Shown: positions 1-9,014, counted from the first letter of the stretch. The stretch: 54,814 nucleotides of DNA from an uncultured bacterium (GCA_905214865.1 CAJMNO010000015.1:1-54814), one strand, 5' to 3'. A program made the numbers and translations. The notes: a model not told the origin generated them from the letters alone.

Positions 1-2442
1 CGACTCGCTCTCCGACTCGCTCTCCGACTCGCTCTCGGACTCCGACTCGCTCTCGGAGACGCTGACGCTCTCGGACTCGCTCTCGCTCGTGCTCTCGGAC
101 TCCGACTCCGACTCAGAGGTGGACTCGCTCTCGGAGGTGGAGATCGACTCGCTCTCCGACTCGCTCTCCGACTCGCTCTCGGACTCCGACTCGCTCTCGC
201 TTGTGGACTCCGACTCGGCGGTGCTCTCGGACTCGGAGGTGCTGGCGGACTCGGACTCCGAGGTGGAGGCGCTCTCGGACTCTGAGATGGACTCGCTCTC
301 GGACTCGCTGGTCGACTCGGACTCGGAGGTGCTCTCGGACTCGCTGACCGAGGTCGACTCGGACTCGCTCTCGCTCGTGCTCTCGGACTCGGACTCGCTG
401 ACCGAGGTGGACTCGGACTCCGAGCTGCTCTCGGACTCCGACTCGGAGGTGGACTCGGACTCCGAGCTGCTCTCGGACTCGGAGACGCTAACGCTCTCGG
501 ACTCGGACTCGCTGATGGAGGCAGAATCCGACCTAGATGTGGAAGCAGACGCCGACCGCGAGGTGGACGTGCTGGTGCTGGCGCTCTTGCTCGCCGAGGT
601 GCTTGCGGACCCGCTCTCGGACTCCGACTCCGAGGCGCTCTCGCTTGCCGACACGCTCTCGGACTCCACCAGTGACGTGCTCCTCGACTCAGAGGCGGAC
701 GTGATGGCAGAGGCGCTCGTCGAGGTGCTGACTGATGCACTCTCCATCGCGCTTTCGGAGGCGCTGCTCGAGTCGCTCAGGCTGGCATCCCTGCTCTGAG
801 ACCTGCTAGCAGATGCCGATGCACTCGCGCTTGCCTCGTTACTCAAAGACCCGCTGGCGGACCTGCTTGCGCTTTCGGATGCCTTTGCCGAGGCACTCGC
901 GGAATCCGCCTGCGACTGTACCGCACTGGCAGAGTGCGACGTCGAAGTCAGATCGCTCCTGTCGTGGGAGTAGCTGTCCTTGCCCCTCTCGTAGTCAGCC
1001 TCGGAGAAGTAATAGTTACCCTTTGTGCCAAAGTAACCACTCTGCGTTTGGCCCGTAGCGTTCCTGTAATCAGAAGCACCCCACCAGTCATCCGTAAAGC
1101 CAGTAAGCTTGCCCCACCAGTTGTACACTGGTGTCTTCTTCAGCACCATGATGCCGCTGATCTGTGACGGGTCAGAGTAACTGGACATCTGATGTCCGCT
1201 TCTGTCCATCAGGGCGTTGCCGTCCTTGTCGACGGTGATGTAATCGAAGTAGGCGTCCTGCTTCCTGCCATACTCATCGACGTAGACAACGTGCACGTAG
1301 TTGGCGTTGCCGGAGTTCTTCTCCCAGGTTCCGTACTCAATCTGAGTGACCTGGCTGTCCTGGTAGAAGCTGTACTTCACCAGAAGGTTTGCCAGCTCAT
1401 CTCCAGCCCTCCAGTACGCGGAATCTGCAGCAAGCGACCTATGCTCCGCAAGCGCCCTCTCCTGAATCGCCTTCAGGTGCTGCCTCGCAACCTCAATCTG
1501 AGAGATGAGGTTCTCGAGGTACTCCTTCTGGAGACCCGCCTCAGAGAACGAGGTGGACGCGGAGGCGTATGCGGAGTTTGCCTCGCTCACGGTCTGGGAC
1601 AAACTGGCAGAGACGCTCTGCGCCCTCGACGCCTCCTCGGAGGCGGCAATCGAGAGCGACTCGCTCTGGGACTCGGACGCGGACTCCGCTGAATCGGACT
1701 GGGAGACGAGCGTGGACTCCTCCTGGGAGCGCTCTGCCGAGGCAGACTCCGAGACGGAGGTCGCGGCGCTCGTCGAGAGGACGGTGGACTGCTCCGCAGA
1801 CTCGCTCGCAGAAGCTATCGAGTCGGCCTCGCTCGACTGCTGGCTTTCGATCGTGGAGACGGACGCGCTCCTCTGGGTGGAGAGGCTCTCCGCAACCGAG
1901 TCCCTCTCGGACGCCTCCTGGCTGGAGGAGGCACTTGCCGACGTGGAGGCCTCGGCGCTGGCGGACGTCGAGAGACTCTCAGACAGGCTTGTGTCGCTGT
2001 CGACCTGGGAGTCAGAGCCCTCGTTGCCCACAGAAGCAGCACTCGCCTGCGACTCGGCGGTGACCCGGTTGGCCTCTGAGCCCACCTCTCCCGACTGGCT
2101 GCCCTCCGAGTCCGCAGCGGCAGACTCGGCATACGACTGGGACTGCGCCTGGGGCGCCGGGGCGGCGCTCCTGGCAGCGCTCACGTTCTGGGACTGAGGC
2201 GCCTCGACCGTCTCCTGCGACGTCGCGACGGACTCCGACACCGTCTGGGAGGCGGTGGCGGCACTCTCCAGCTCCTCCGTCTCGCTGTCCGTGCTCGCAG
2301 AGTCCATTTCCTGCGCGTAGACGGTGTTGCCCGGCCCCATCATCGTGGTCCCGATGAAGGTTCCCGTCGCGGCAGTAAGCTTGAGAAGCGCGCTCTTCCG
2401 CTTCTTCTTGTTGGAAGAATTCTTGTCCCGCTTGCTCTTCAT
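1..2442 (-). CDS. Serine-rich repeat surface protein, C-terminus beyond the window
   Basis: An uninterrupted minus-strand frame of 814 codons runs from an ATG at 2442 to the window edge. It begins with about 18 basic and polar residues (MKSKRDKNSS...), then a hydrophobic stretch and a likely cleavage site after VYA near residue 43, which is a long surface-protein signal peptide. Residues about 45-290 are rich in Ser with Ala, Glu and Thr. Residues about 295-495 are non-repetitive, with Tyr, Trp and charged residues, and are probably the folded binding domain. From about 500 to the edge the protein is almost pure S-x dipeptides (SE, SA, ST, SD). This order (signal, short Ser region, binding domain, long Ser region) is that of glycosylated serine-rich adhesins. 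The cell-wall anchor would lie outside the window. No accessory Sec or glycosyltransferase gene is adjacent, and the KxYKxGKxW signal motif is not evident. Confidence 0.85.
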   Translation of the reverse strand, partial: MKSKRDKNSSNKKKRKSALLKLTAATGTFIGTTMMGPGNTVYAQEMDSASTDSETEELESAATASQTVSESVATSQETVEAPQSQNVSAARSAAPAPQAQSQSYAESAAADSEGSQSGEVGSEANRVTAESQASAASVGNEGSDSQVDSDTSLSESLSTSASAEASTSASASSSQEASERDSVAESLSTQRSASVSTIESQQSSEADSIASASESAEQSTVLSTSAATSVSESASAERSQEESTLVSQSDSAESASESQSESLSIAASEEASRAQSVSASLSQTVSEANSAYASASTSFSEAGLQKEYLENLISQIEVARQHLKAIQERALAEHRSLAADSAYWRAGDELANLLVKYSFYQDSQVTQIEYGTWEKNSGNANYVHVVYVDEYGRKQDAYFDYITVDKDGNALMDRSGHQMSSYSDPSQISGIMVLKKTPVYNWWGKLTGFTDDWWGASDYRNATGQTQSGYFGTKGNYYFSEADYERGKDSYSHDRSDLTSTSHSASAVQSQADSASASAKASESASRSASGSLSNEASASASASASRSQSRDASLSDSSSASESAMESASVSTSTSASAITSASESRSTSLVESESVSASESASESESESGSASTSASKSASTSTSTSRSASASTSRSDSASISESESESVSVSESESSSESESTSESESESSSESESTSVSESESESTSESESESTSVSESESTSESESTSESESESISESESASTSESESASTSESESTAESESTSESESESESESESESESESISTSESESTSESESESESTSESESESVSVSESESESESESESESESES

Positions 2443-2843
2443 GTTTTGTCCAGCTCCCACGAAAGCGCCCGACACGCTAAGGCAATTATAGGAGTTGCCC
2501 TAAGCTCTCAAAAACTACGCCCCTGTACATTGTTCTGCCACATAAATGACACTTCCATACATGCAAATCGGCTATCGATGCATGCAGGGGCGGTATCTCA
2601 GCGAGGGTGAGTCAAAAAGTTTCTGGCCTTCCAAAAGGATGTGGCAGCGCGGAGCCGGTTCAAGCAATAGATGAGACGGGACACGCCGACAGACACCGAA
2701 ATACTCTCCCGAGAACTCCATTTGCGGCAATAAACAAAGATACTCGAGAGTACCTTACTCCCGAGTATCTTAGTGTCTCGCAATGCCATGGCAGGCGATC
2801 GAAGGAGGCCCTTCCCAAGGCGCAGCGCGGCGCTTGCCCAGCC
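2443..2843. other. Gene-free stretch between the serine-rich protein and DedA
   Basis: No convincing gene is present. The stretch holds the serine-rich protein promoter and a perfect 10-bp inverted repeat at 2737-2771 (AAGATACTCG ... CGAGTATCTT, 15-bp centre), with a further ACTCTCCCGAGA motif just before it. The inverted repeat could be an operator or the 3' hairpin of dedA, which ends at 2844. Confidence 0.4.
2485..2511 (-). promoter_or_regulatory. Promoter of the serine-rich protein gene
   Basis: Read on the minus strand there is a perfect TATAAT -10 box (2485-2490). Upstream lies TTGAGA (2506-2511) with a short 15-bp spacer, or TTTTGA with a 17-bp spacer. The predicted start of transcription lies about 35 nt before the ATG. 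Confidence 0.5.
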
Positions 2844-3509
2844 CTAGCGCTCGGAGGCGGGGTCCTGCGGAGTCGTCCCCTGGCCCTTGATGCGGGGAAG
2901 GATCCTGCGGCAGAACCACACGAGCGCGGCCACACCAAATGCGGCGATGACGACGTAGGTCATGATGTCGATCACGCTCGCGGCACCCGAGGCGGCCTGC
3001 TGCCAGGCGCCACCGGCCCAGTACCCAAGCCCGCAGAGCACCGTGTTCCAGGCGAGCGATCCCACGAAGGTCATGAGCGAGAACCTGCCCAGCCCCATGC
3101 GCGACATGCCGGCGGGAATCGAGATGAGGCTCCTCACGACGGGGATGCAGCGACAGATCAGGATAGTCTTCTGGCCCTTGGTCTCAAACCACCCAAAGGC
3201 GGCGCGGACGTCCGTCTCCTCAAAGCCGAGCATGCGGGCGGGCTTGGACGAGAGGATGCGGGAGAGGCGCGCCTCGTCGAGCGCGGTGCCGATGGCATAG
3301 AGCACGTAGGCGCCGGCGAGCGACCCGATGGTGGCGGCGAGGATGGCGAGGGGGAGCCACAGGGCACCCGTGCGAGAGAAGAAGCCGGCGAGCGGCAGGA
3401 TGAGCTCGCTCGGGATGGGCGGAAACACGTTCTCGAGGAAGATGAGGCCGCTGACCGCGGCATAGCCAAACTGCGAGATGAAGGAGAAGATCACGTCCTG
3501 CATGGGCAC
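2844..3509 (-). CDS. DedA family membrane protein
   Basis: A 221-residue integral membrane protein. It has the DedA/SNARE-associated signature: an early GLIFLENVFPPIPSE-type motif near residues 20-35, then a central GGxxxR-like region (RCIPVVRSLISIPAGMSRM) and three to four further hydrophobic spans. Family members act in the cytoplasmic membrane, and several are flippases for polyprenyl-phosphate or phospholipid carriers; the substrate here is unknown. The length is normal and the end is basic and cytoplasmic. It lies about 230 bp downstream of the two-component genes on the same strand and may be co-transcribed, although an inverted repeat (arms 3647-3656 and 3697-3706) sits between them. 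Confidence 0.9.
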   Translation of the reverse strand: MPMQDVIFSFISQFGYAAVSGLIFLENVFPPIPSELILPLAGFFSRTGALWLPLAILAATIGSLAGAYVLYAIGTALDEARLSRILSSKPARMLGFEETDVRAAFGWFETKGQKTILICRCIPVVRSLISIPAGMSRMGLGRFSLMTFVGSLAWNTVLCGLGYWAGGAWQQAASGAASVIDIMTYVVIAAFGVAALVWFCRRILPRIKGQGTTPQDPASER

Positions 3510-3743
3510 CTCCGAGATGGGCTCTATTGGCGGTCCCCATGCTACGAAGGCGTCCTAACGGCCTCCCAACGGCAGGATAAACTCTGGATAAAGTCGTCGC
3601 GTCGGGGCGAGACGCGCGCGTCCGCTCAGGTACGAGCCCCATCGCGGCTGCGGGAGAGGGTGACGGTGCCGCGGCAGGGGGCCGGGTGGCGCCCCACTCC
3701 CGCAGCGGCGCGCCGTCCGGCCCCGACCAGGGCCCGCAGCCCC

Positions 3744-4457
3744 TCAGTCGCTGCGCACGATGTAGCCCGCCCCGCGCACCGTCTGGATGATGGCCGGATG
3801 GCCGGGGTCCGCCTCGACCTTCTCGCGCAGGCGGTTGATGTGGACGGTCACGGTCGCCCCGTCGCCGATGGCGTCGAGCCCCCACACCCGCTCGTACAGG
3901 GCGTCTCGCGAGAAGACCGTCCCCTTGTGCGCGAGCAGGAAGGCGAGGAGCTCGTACTCGCGGTTGGTGAGCTCCACCAGGGTGCCCCGCGCCCACACCT
4001 CGTGGCTCCCGGTGTCCACGACCAGCCCCTCTGCCGTGAGGCGACGGGCCTCTCCCCCGCCATCTGCCACGGTGCCCGAAGCCGCCTGCCGGTGGCGCTC
4101 CGCCGTCGCGATGGCGGCCTTGACCTTTGCCACGAGGACGGAGGGCGAGAAGGGCTTGGTCACGTAGTCGTCCGCCCCAAGCCCCAGGCCACGGATCTGG
4201 TCGATGTCGTCGGAGCGGGCGGTCACGAGCAGCACGGGCACGGCGCCCTGGGCGCGCAGCCGCCTCAGGACCTCGTATCCGCTCAGCCCGGGGAGCATGA
4301 CGTCCAGGACCACGGCGGCAAAGTCCCCCTCGCACGCCATGCGCAGCCCCTCCGGCCCCGTCGCGGCAAGCTCGGTGCCAAAGCCGGCGACCTCCAGGTA
4401 GTCGCGCTCAAGGAGTGCGATGTCCTCGTCGTCCTCCACGATCAGGATGCGCTCCAT
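3744..4457 (-). CDS. OmpR-family response regulator
   Basis: A 237-residue protein. The N-terminal receiver domain has the acidic pocket (EDDED near 8-12), phospho-acceptor Asp52 in VVLDVMLPG and the conserved Lys101 in VTKPFSP. The C-terminal winged-helix domain (about 140-235) has the typical LTNREYELL and VTVHINRLREK segments and ends in GAGYIVRSD. The start MERILIV is chosen because the receiver begins there and it follows the kinase stop by 5 bp, so the two genes are one operon. Phosphorylation by the upstream kinase is inferred. Targets are unknown; the neighbouring dedA is a candidate. Confidence 0.93.
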   Translation of the reverse strand: MERILIVEDDEDIALLERDYLEVAGFGTELAATGPEGLRMACEGDFAAVVLDVMLPGLSGYEVLRRLRAQGAVPVLLVTARSDDIDQIRGLGLGADDYVTKPFSPSVLVAKVKAAIATAERHRQAASGTVADGGGEARRLTAEGLVVDTGSHEVWARGTLVELTNREYELLAFLLAHKGTVFSRDALYERVWGLDAIGDGATVTVHINRLREKVEADPGHPAIIQTVRGAGYIVRSD

Positions 4458-4462
4458 CGGCC

Positions 4463-5902
4463 TCACTCCCTCGTCGTCGGCAGGTGCAGGAGGATCGAGA
4501 GCCCGCCCGCGGGAGACTCGCCCGCCTCGGCCGTGCCGCCCATCCGCCTCATGGCGCGCGCCACGATGGCCAGGCCCAGCCCCGAGCCGGACCCCGTGTG
4601 CTGGCGTGCGGGGTCGGCGCGGTAGAAGACGTCGAACAGGCGCCGACGCTCCTCCTCGGGGACCCCCTTCCCATCGTCGCACAGCGCGACCGTGGCGACG
4701 CCGTCCCTCTCGCCCACCCGCACGGTGAGGGTGCCGCCCGCGTCGTATTTGGCAGCGTTGCTCACGACGTTGGCGATGCAGCGCTGGAGCAGGGCACGGT
4801 CGAGGCGGCAGTCCACGTGCTCCCCGGGCTCCTCGACGATGCGCAGGGTCCTCTCGTCGTAGGTCTGCGCGAGGTCGTCCAGGATGGCATGGACCGAGCC
4901 ACGCAGGTCGGCCGTCACGAGGTCGCAGGGGTAGTCGTCCAGGTCGAGCTTGGAGAACAGGAAGAGGTCCTCCACGAGGTGCGAGATCTCGCTGGCCTTG
5001 CGCTGGATGGTCCCGAGGTAGCGCACCCGCTGCTCGGGGGTGGAGGCAACGCCGTCGAGAAGGCCCTCCACGTAGCCCTGGATCGACGTGAGGGGCGACC
5101 GCAGGTCGTGGCTGATGCCGGCGATCAGCTCGCGGCGGCGGCGCTCGTCGTCGATGCCGCGGCGCTCCGCCTCCTCCAGGCGCCCCGCCATCCGGTTGAA
5201 GTCGTCGCAGATGGGGGCGAACTCGTCCTGCCGGGGATACTCGATGCGATAGGACAGGTCGCCGTCGGCGATACGGGCCACGCCGTCGGCAAGCCGAGTG
5301 AGGCCGTCGGTCACGCGGTCGTACACCAGACGGCGGGCGAGCCGGTCCATCGCAAGCGTGGAGACGACCGCCGCAGCAAGGACCACGAGGGCGGATATGG
5401 CGATTGCTCGCTTGATGGCGTGCCCCCTGACCTCGGCGTAGTGGCCAAAGAGGGCGACGTGGTAGGAGCCCTCGGCGTGAAGGTACAGGCTGGTCCCCGC
5501 CGCGGAGACCAGCACGCCGTTGGTGTCGTCGAGCGCCCGCGCCGAGGCCAGGAGCGCCTCCTCCTCCGCGGGGGTCCCGGAGCTGAACACGAGGCCGCCC
5601 GAGCCGTCGTACACCTGGAGCACGGCACCGCTGCCCTCGACGCTCTTGGCGAGCGACGAGAGGGAGCCGTCCCTCTCGTCCTGGGGCCCGTCCAGGATGT
5701 GGCCCGCCGACTCCGAGATGACCCGGCCGAGCGTGGTCATGTCCTCGGCATCGCTGATCCCAAGGTCGAGCCCCCCACGCACCTGCACCAGGAACACCGC
5801 GACGCAGGCGAGCGCCACGGCGACGCACACGCAGAGGGGGACGAGCAGGGTCAGGACGTTGGAGAGGCGGAGGCGCTGCCGTATGGTCGAGAGGCGCGGC
5901 AT
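4463..5902 (-). CDS. Sensor histidine kinase
   Basis: A 479-residue membrane kinase. Transmembrane helix 1 is about 18-40, an extracytoplasmic sensor of about 120 residues follows, transmembrane helix 2 is about 165-185, and a HAMP linker is at 186-240. The phospho-acceptor is His265 (ISHDLRSPL). The ATP-binding domain shows an N box (NVVSNAAKY, 378-386), a G1 box (DDGKG) and a G2 box (GSGSGLGL). The chosen ATG (MPRLSTIRQ) is preceded by AAAGGAGAG at good spacing. The frame stays open further upstream, but that part does not look like kinase sequence. It is the first gene of the kinase-regulator operon. The sensor domain gives no clue to the signal. Confidence 0.93.
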   Translation of the reverse strand: MPRLSTIRQRLRLSNVLTLLVPLCVCVAVALACVAVFLVQVRGGLDLGISDAEDMTTLGRVISESAGHILDGPQDERDGSLSSLAKSVEGSGAVLQVYDGSGGLVFSSGTPAEEEALLASARALDDTNGVLVSAAGTSLYLHAEGSYHVALFGHYAEVRGHAIKRAIAISALVVLAAAVVSTLAMDRLARRLVYDRVTDGLTRLADGVARIADGDLSYRIEYPRQDEFAPICDDFNRMAGRLEEAERRGIDDERRRRELIAGISHDLRSPLTSIQGYVEGLLDGVASTPEQRVRYLGTIQRKASEISHLVEDLFLFSKLDLDDYPCDLVTADLRGSVHAILDDLAQTYDERTLRIVEEPGEHVDCRLDRALLQRCIANVVSNAAKYDAGGTLTVRVGERDGVATVALCDDGKGVPEEERRRLFDVFYRADPARQHTGSGSGLGLAIVARAMRRMGGTAEAGESPAGGLSILLHLPTTRE

Positions 5903-6483
5903 CTGCGCTCTCCTTTCGCTTGGGGTTGTCGGGTGGCGGCACGGGACGAGACTGATGGGGCACCGCCGCTGCCGCCCGTCAGACAGAGTGTACGGCGAGG
6001 GCCTCCCGTCCGAGCGTGTGGATGACGCCAGAGCCGTTGGATGATTGGGTCGAGGGACATGGCGCGCCTCCATGGGGTTGCGTGGAACGTGACGGCATAC
6101 ATCCTGGACTCCGGCCCTATCGCACGGCTCATGGCAGCCTAACGTTCGGATAAACTTTCCGCCCGGCAGCGGAGGCATCGCGTTGGGACGAGCACGTGCG
6201 GGCAGCCTCCTTTGGTTCCCGGGCGCCTAACGTGGGGAAATCTGCATTTCGATACCGACCCCGACCGGACCCCCAGGTCAAAGAAGGGGCTGCACCCAAG
6301 GGCGCCTCACTCGGGGGCAGGAACTCCCCTGACCTGCCGTCTCCACGCATGGCATCAAGGAGAAGACCGTGGCAACGGATTCACGAAGCGTGCACTTTGG
6401 CTGACAAGTCCCCGTTAAGGGATTGAGTGGCTTCTGCATCGGTGCAGGTAGAGGGGTCGCCCAGGACACCAGAATCCAAACCA

Positions 6484-6603
6484 TGGCAACGGGAGCCCGG
6501 TATGAGTGCTCACAGCGGGAGTTTGCTGCCACCGAACCTAATTTCAGATCCCAAATGGCAGAGAAGGCCTCGCGTGAGCGCACACGCGAGGCCTTCGCTG
6601 CCA
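6484..6603. repeat. Two family A 48-bp quasi-palindromes
   Basis: Copies at 6484-6531 and 6556-6603 both begin TGGCA and end TGCCA, with the centre TGAG..C.CA. The second has a near-perfect 14-bp arm around its core (GAAGGCCTCGCGTG / CACGCGAGGCCTTC). Their centres are 72 bp apart. The same 48-bp format recurs near 10.8-11.7, 21.4-21.7, 23.7-24.0 and 24.2-24.7 kb. Confidence 0.75.
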
Positions 6604-6971
6604 AGATTCGACTCCTGATTGTTGTGCAACTGGGTAAACGAGAAGTCGCCAACCGCCGGAGAGCCTCGAAGGTGCTCACGCACGCATGCACGCGGAACGA
6701 GGACTCTGACGCGGGGTGACTCCCCCAGCATCTGGCAACCAAGGCTCCGAGCCGTGACTATCCCGGCGGGAATCAATCGGCTAAGAATGGAGCGGGGTCA
6801 TCCTTCCGAGCAAGCCGGCCCCTCCACGTGCGACAGGCCCCCACGACCCCTTCTTAGAGCCCTTCACTGCGAGGGAGGGCAACGGCAGCGAGTCGGGTGC
6901 CTCTCACGATAGCCCCACTGGCAATGAGCTCCCGATGTGTGTACGCTCTCCTGGCCACCGCGGGAGCATGG

Positions 6972-7133
6972 GTGCTGAGGAAATGCGAGTTGTGGCAATC
7001 GGGGCAGCGCGGATGCACGCTAAGTGACGGGAAAAGTGGGGTTGCAGCGCCGGAACGTGGCCCCGGGCTGCCAATACTCCACTTTCCTCGGCGGAACGGG
7101 CTTTCAGGTTGCCATTACTCGACATTCCTCAGC
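6972..7133. repeat. Family B repeat array, four copies
   Basis: The consensus is GCTGAGGAAANTCGAGT followed by TNTGGCA. Two copies read forward (starting 6974 and, degenerate, 7026) and two read reverse (ending 7092 and 7133). Steps are 52 bp forward and 41 bp reverse. The same forward-then-reverse arrangement is seen at 28983-29205. Confidence 0.7.
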
Positions 7134-7421
7134 AGGCATGGTCCTTCAGCGCCCGCCGCCCCACCTTCTTCCCCGCTGGCAGTCAATCAATCATTCAATC
7201 ATAGCGGCAAATCGCTCGCGTAGGCACCTTCGCACCCTCCCGGCGACGGGGCCGTCCATGTTTGCCCAGTTCCCGCCACGGTCGAATCCCCGATGGTATA
7301 CCAAGGTGATTGTCCTGATCCCTCCGACCGGGAAAGGGGAGGCATGCACCGCGGCAACAGGGCCGGAACACGCCCCCCCTCTCTCCCCTGGCCCAGAAGG
7401 TCCGCGGATGTCAGCGGGTTG

Positions 7422-7447
7422 GGCCCACGGCACTCGTACCGTGGGCC
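7422..7447 (-). terminator. Terminator-like hairpin after the CMD-cupin gene
   Basis: A perfect 9-bp stem (GGCCCACGG / CCGTGGGCC, 8-nt loop) lies a few bases beyond the stop codon at 7454. No strong U-tract follows. Confidence 0.5.
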
Positions 7448-7453
7448 TCTCCC

Positions 7454-8185
7454 CTACTCCAGGCCCTCGTAGTCCTCCTGGGAGACGGGCTCGAGCCACT
7501 CCGCGCTGGCGCCCTCTGCGGGGACGGCGAGCGCGATGTGCTGGAACCACGAGTCGGCCGCCGCACCGTGCCAGTGCTTGACCTCGGGCGGAATGCTCAC
7601 CACGTCCCCGGGGCCCAGGGCGCGAGCCGGCTTGCCCCACTCCTGGTACCAGCCACGACCGGCGACGCAGATCAGGACCTGGCCGCCCTTGTGGTGGATG
7701 TGCCAGTTGTTGCGGCAGCCCGGCTCGAAGGTGACGTTGGCGGCGCCCAGCTGCGGGTCACCGAGCGGCGCGAGCCAGCTGCGGCCGACAAAATACTGGG
7801 CGTAGGCGTCGTTGGGGTCGCCCATGGGGAAGTCGGTCGAGAGGCCCTGCGGCGCGCTGGAATCGGCAGGCTCGTCGCCCCAGACGTCCTTGACCATCCG
7901 GAACACCGCCCACCCCTTGGGCCAGCCGCAGTACATCGCCGCGTGGGTCACCACGGCGACGATCTCGTCGCGCGTGACGCCGTGGGCCTTAGCGTTCTGC
8001 AGGTGATACCTGAGCGATGAGTCGGTGATGCCCGACGCCATCAGCGTGACGACTGTGACGATGCACTTGGTCTTGGCGTCGATGGCACCCTGCTCCCACA
8101 CCTCCCCAAACAGCACGTCGTCGTTGAGGTGCGCGAAAAGCGGGGCGATCTGCCCCAGCTGGTCTCTTCCCGCGGTCTGCCTCAT
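7454..8185 (-). CDS. Carboxymuconolactone decarboxylase-cupin fusion protein
   Basis: A 243-residue two-domain protein. Residues 1-105 are a CMD/AhpD-like helical domain, with Cys41, His61, His81 and Cys86 in the usual helices (TKCIVTVVTLMASG; THAAMYCGWPKG). Residues about 145-225 are a cupin with a metal site HIHHKGGQ (162-169) and HWH (204-206). Related fusions are common in anaerobes and are usually annotated as redox or detoxification proteins; the substrate is unknown. The start is supported by GGAGAGGAG just upstream. The promoter upstream has the layout of a MerR-type site (8301-8331), suggesting induction by a stress or small-molecule signal. No MerR gene is present in the window. Confidence 0.88.
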   Translation of the reverse strand: MRQTAGRDQLGQIAPLFAHLNDDVLFGEVWEQGAIDAKTKCIVTVVTLMASGITDSSLRYHLQNAKAHGVTRDEIVAVVTHAAMYCGWPKGWAVFRMVKDVWGDEPADSSAPQGLSTDFPMGDPNDAYAQYFVGRSWLAPLGDPQLGAANVTFEPGCRNNWHIHHKGGQVLICVAGRGWYQEWGKPARALGPGDVVSIPPEVKHWHGAAADSWFQHIALAVPAEGASAEWLEPVSQEDYEGLE

Positions 8186-8300
8186 GATTGCTCCTCTCCC
8201 CTGGCGGGGGGCGCCACCTGCGCCTCCGCTCATTTGTCTGCCGTCGGACCGATTGACGCCGGTGCCCCATCGGCCCCCGGCCCGCTTGCGGTTCGCCCTG

Positions 8301-8331
8301 ATTCTCGAACCTAAACCTGGCTTTAGGTCAA
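8301..8331 (-). promoter_or_regulatory. MerR-type promoter with 19-bp spacer
   Basis: On the minus strand a TTGACC -35 box (8326-8331) and a GAGAAT -10-like box (8301-8306) are separated by 19 bp. The spacer contains a perfect 7-bp inverted repeat, ACCTAAA-N6-TTTAGGT (8309-8328). An over-long spacer holding a dyad is the hallmark of promoters activated by MerR-family DNA distortion. It points at the CMD-cupin gene, about 110 nt upstream of its ATG. Confidence 0.6.
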
Positions 8332-8419
8332 GGACTATTTTGTGGGTGGACGAGAAGCGCGTCCGCCCTCCCACTCGTCGAAGTCGGTGCGGGACGACCG
8401 GGTGGTCTTCAGCCGGCTC

Positions 8420-8614
8420 ATGAACTCCACGGACATACTGTGCTTCACGACCGACGCCCCGGAGAACGCAGGAGAGGTCCCCGGCCGCGCGACAATCCCC
8501 ATCGTGGATGCCGACGCCCACGCCACGTACTTCCTGGTCGCACCCGCGGATGCCCCGCAGCAGGTGCTGGACGTGCTCGCATGGGCAGAGAGGAACGAGC
8601 CCGAGGAGTCGTAG
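8420..8614 (+). CDS. Possible small protein or gene remnant, unknown function
   Basis: A 64-residue frame starting MNSTDILCF and ending ERNEPEES. Third-position GC is high, as in real genes here, and composition is protein-like (acidic, no low complexity). There is no clear ribosome site before the ATG, and the frame stays open for 26 codons upstream. I recognise no domain. It may be the tail of a decayed gene. Confidence 0.3.
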   Translation: MNSTDILCFTTDAPENAGEVPGRATIPIVDADAHATYFLVAPADAPQQVLDVLAWAERNEPEES

Positions 8615-8814
8615 GAGTGTGCTCATGGGGTTTCGCCTTTCTCGATGTCTTGCCTCGAGCATGCGACCTTGCGACGGGCGGTTGCGCCTTTCCACGAAGC
8701 CCCATCCCGCGCACGATGGCCTCTCCGCCCAAAAGGGCTCGCCCGCTCGGTGGTCACGCGCCGCGCGTCAGGGCTAGACTCAACCCAACGCCCACCAACA
8801 GGCTGGAGGAGACC

Positions 8815-8913
8815 ATGAAGGCGCCAATGGAGGCACACAAGTACTTTGCGTTTCTCACCCTCTTCTGCATGGCGATGACCATCATCACCGGCCACGAAGC
8901 CCTCAGGAAGTAG
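8815..8913 (+). CDS. 32-residue single-span membrane protein
   Basis: A short frame (MKAPMEAHK ... TGHEALRK) with a strong ribosome site (GGCTGGAGGAGACC directly before the ATG). It has a basic and polar N-terminus, one hydrophobic helix (about residues 10-25) and a TGHE motif near the C-terminus. A strong terminator follows 50 bp after the stop. The combination of RBS, helix and terminator supports a real gene; the function is unknown. Confidence 0.6.
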   Translation: MKAPMEAHKYFAFLTLFCMAMTIITGHEALRK

Positions 8914-8963
8914 GGATTCGCACCCCCTCGCGATACGGGCGAGGCATCGCGGCCGTGCATGCA

Positions 8964-9014
8964 AAACCGACCGGCCCTGCGGGCGCACGTTCGCTCGCAG
9001 GGCCGGTTGGTTTC
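8964..9014. terminator. Strong hairpin terminator, probably bidirectional
   Basis: A 15-bp stem with one G-T wobble (CCGACCGGCCCTGCG / CGCAGGGCCGGTTGG) is flanked by AAAA on the left and TTT on the right. It separates the small membrane protein (plus strand) from the DUF1275 gene (minus strand, stop at 9126). Confidence 0.75.

Larger units (their letters stand above)
5903..7453. other. 1.55-kb gene-free stretch with two repeat families
   Basis: No reading frame here has a ribosome site and plausible protein. The stretch contains two 48-bp quasi-palindromes (6484-6603), a four-copy family B array (6974-7133) and, at 6148-6160, a GGATAAACTTTCC sequence resembling the doubled GGATAAA upstream of dedA (about 3573-3591). 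The rest (6170-6480, 6610-6960, 7140-7420) shows nothing I can name. Confidence 0.5.

Noticed and set aside
89..799. Open plus-strand frame of SD/SE/SL repeats
   Set aside because: It is the antisense shadow of the serine-rich gene. The minus-strand frame is open for all 814 codons and has a signal peptide, promoter and start.
2607..4625. Long plus-strand frame across dedA and the response regulator
   Set aside because: GC-rich third positions leave the opposite strand open. It has no domain, and it lies over two clear minus-strand genes.
7140..7420. Short frames in the gap before the CMD-cupin gene
   Set aside because: No ribosome site, mixed composition, no domain, and overlapping frames on both strands of equal quality.
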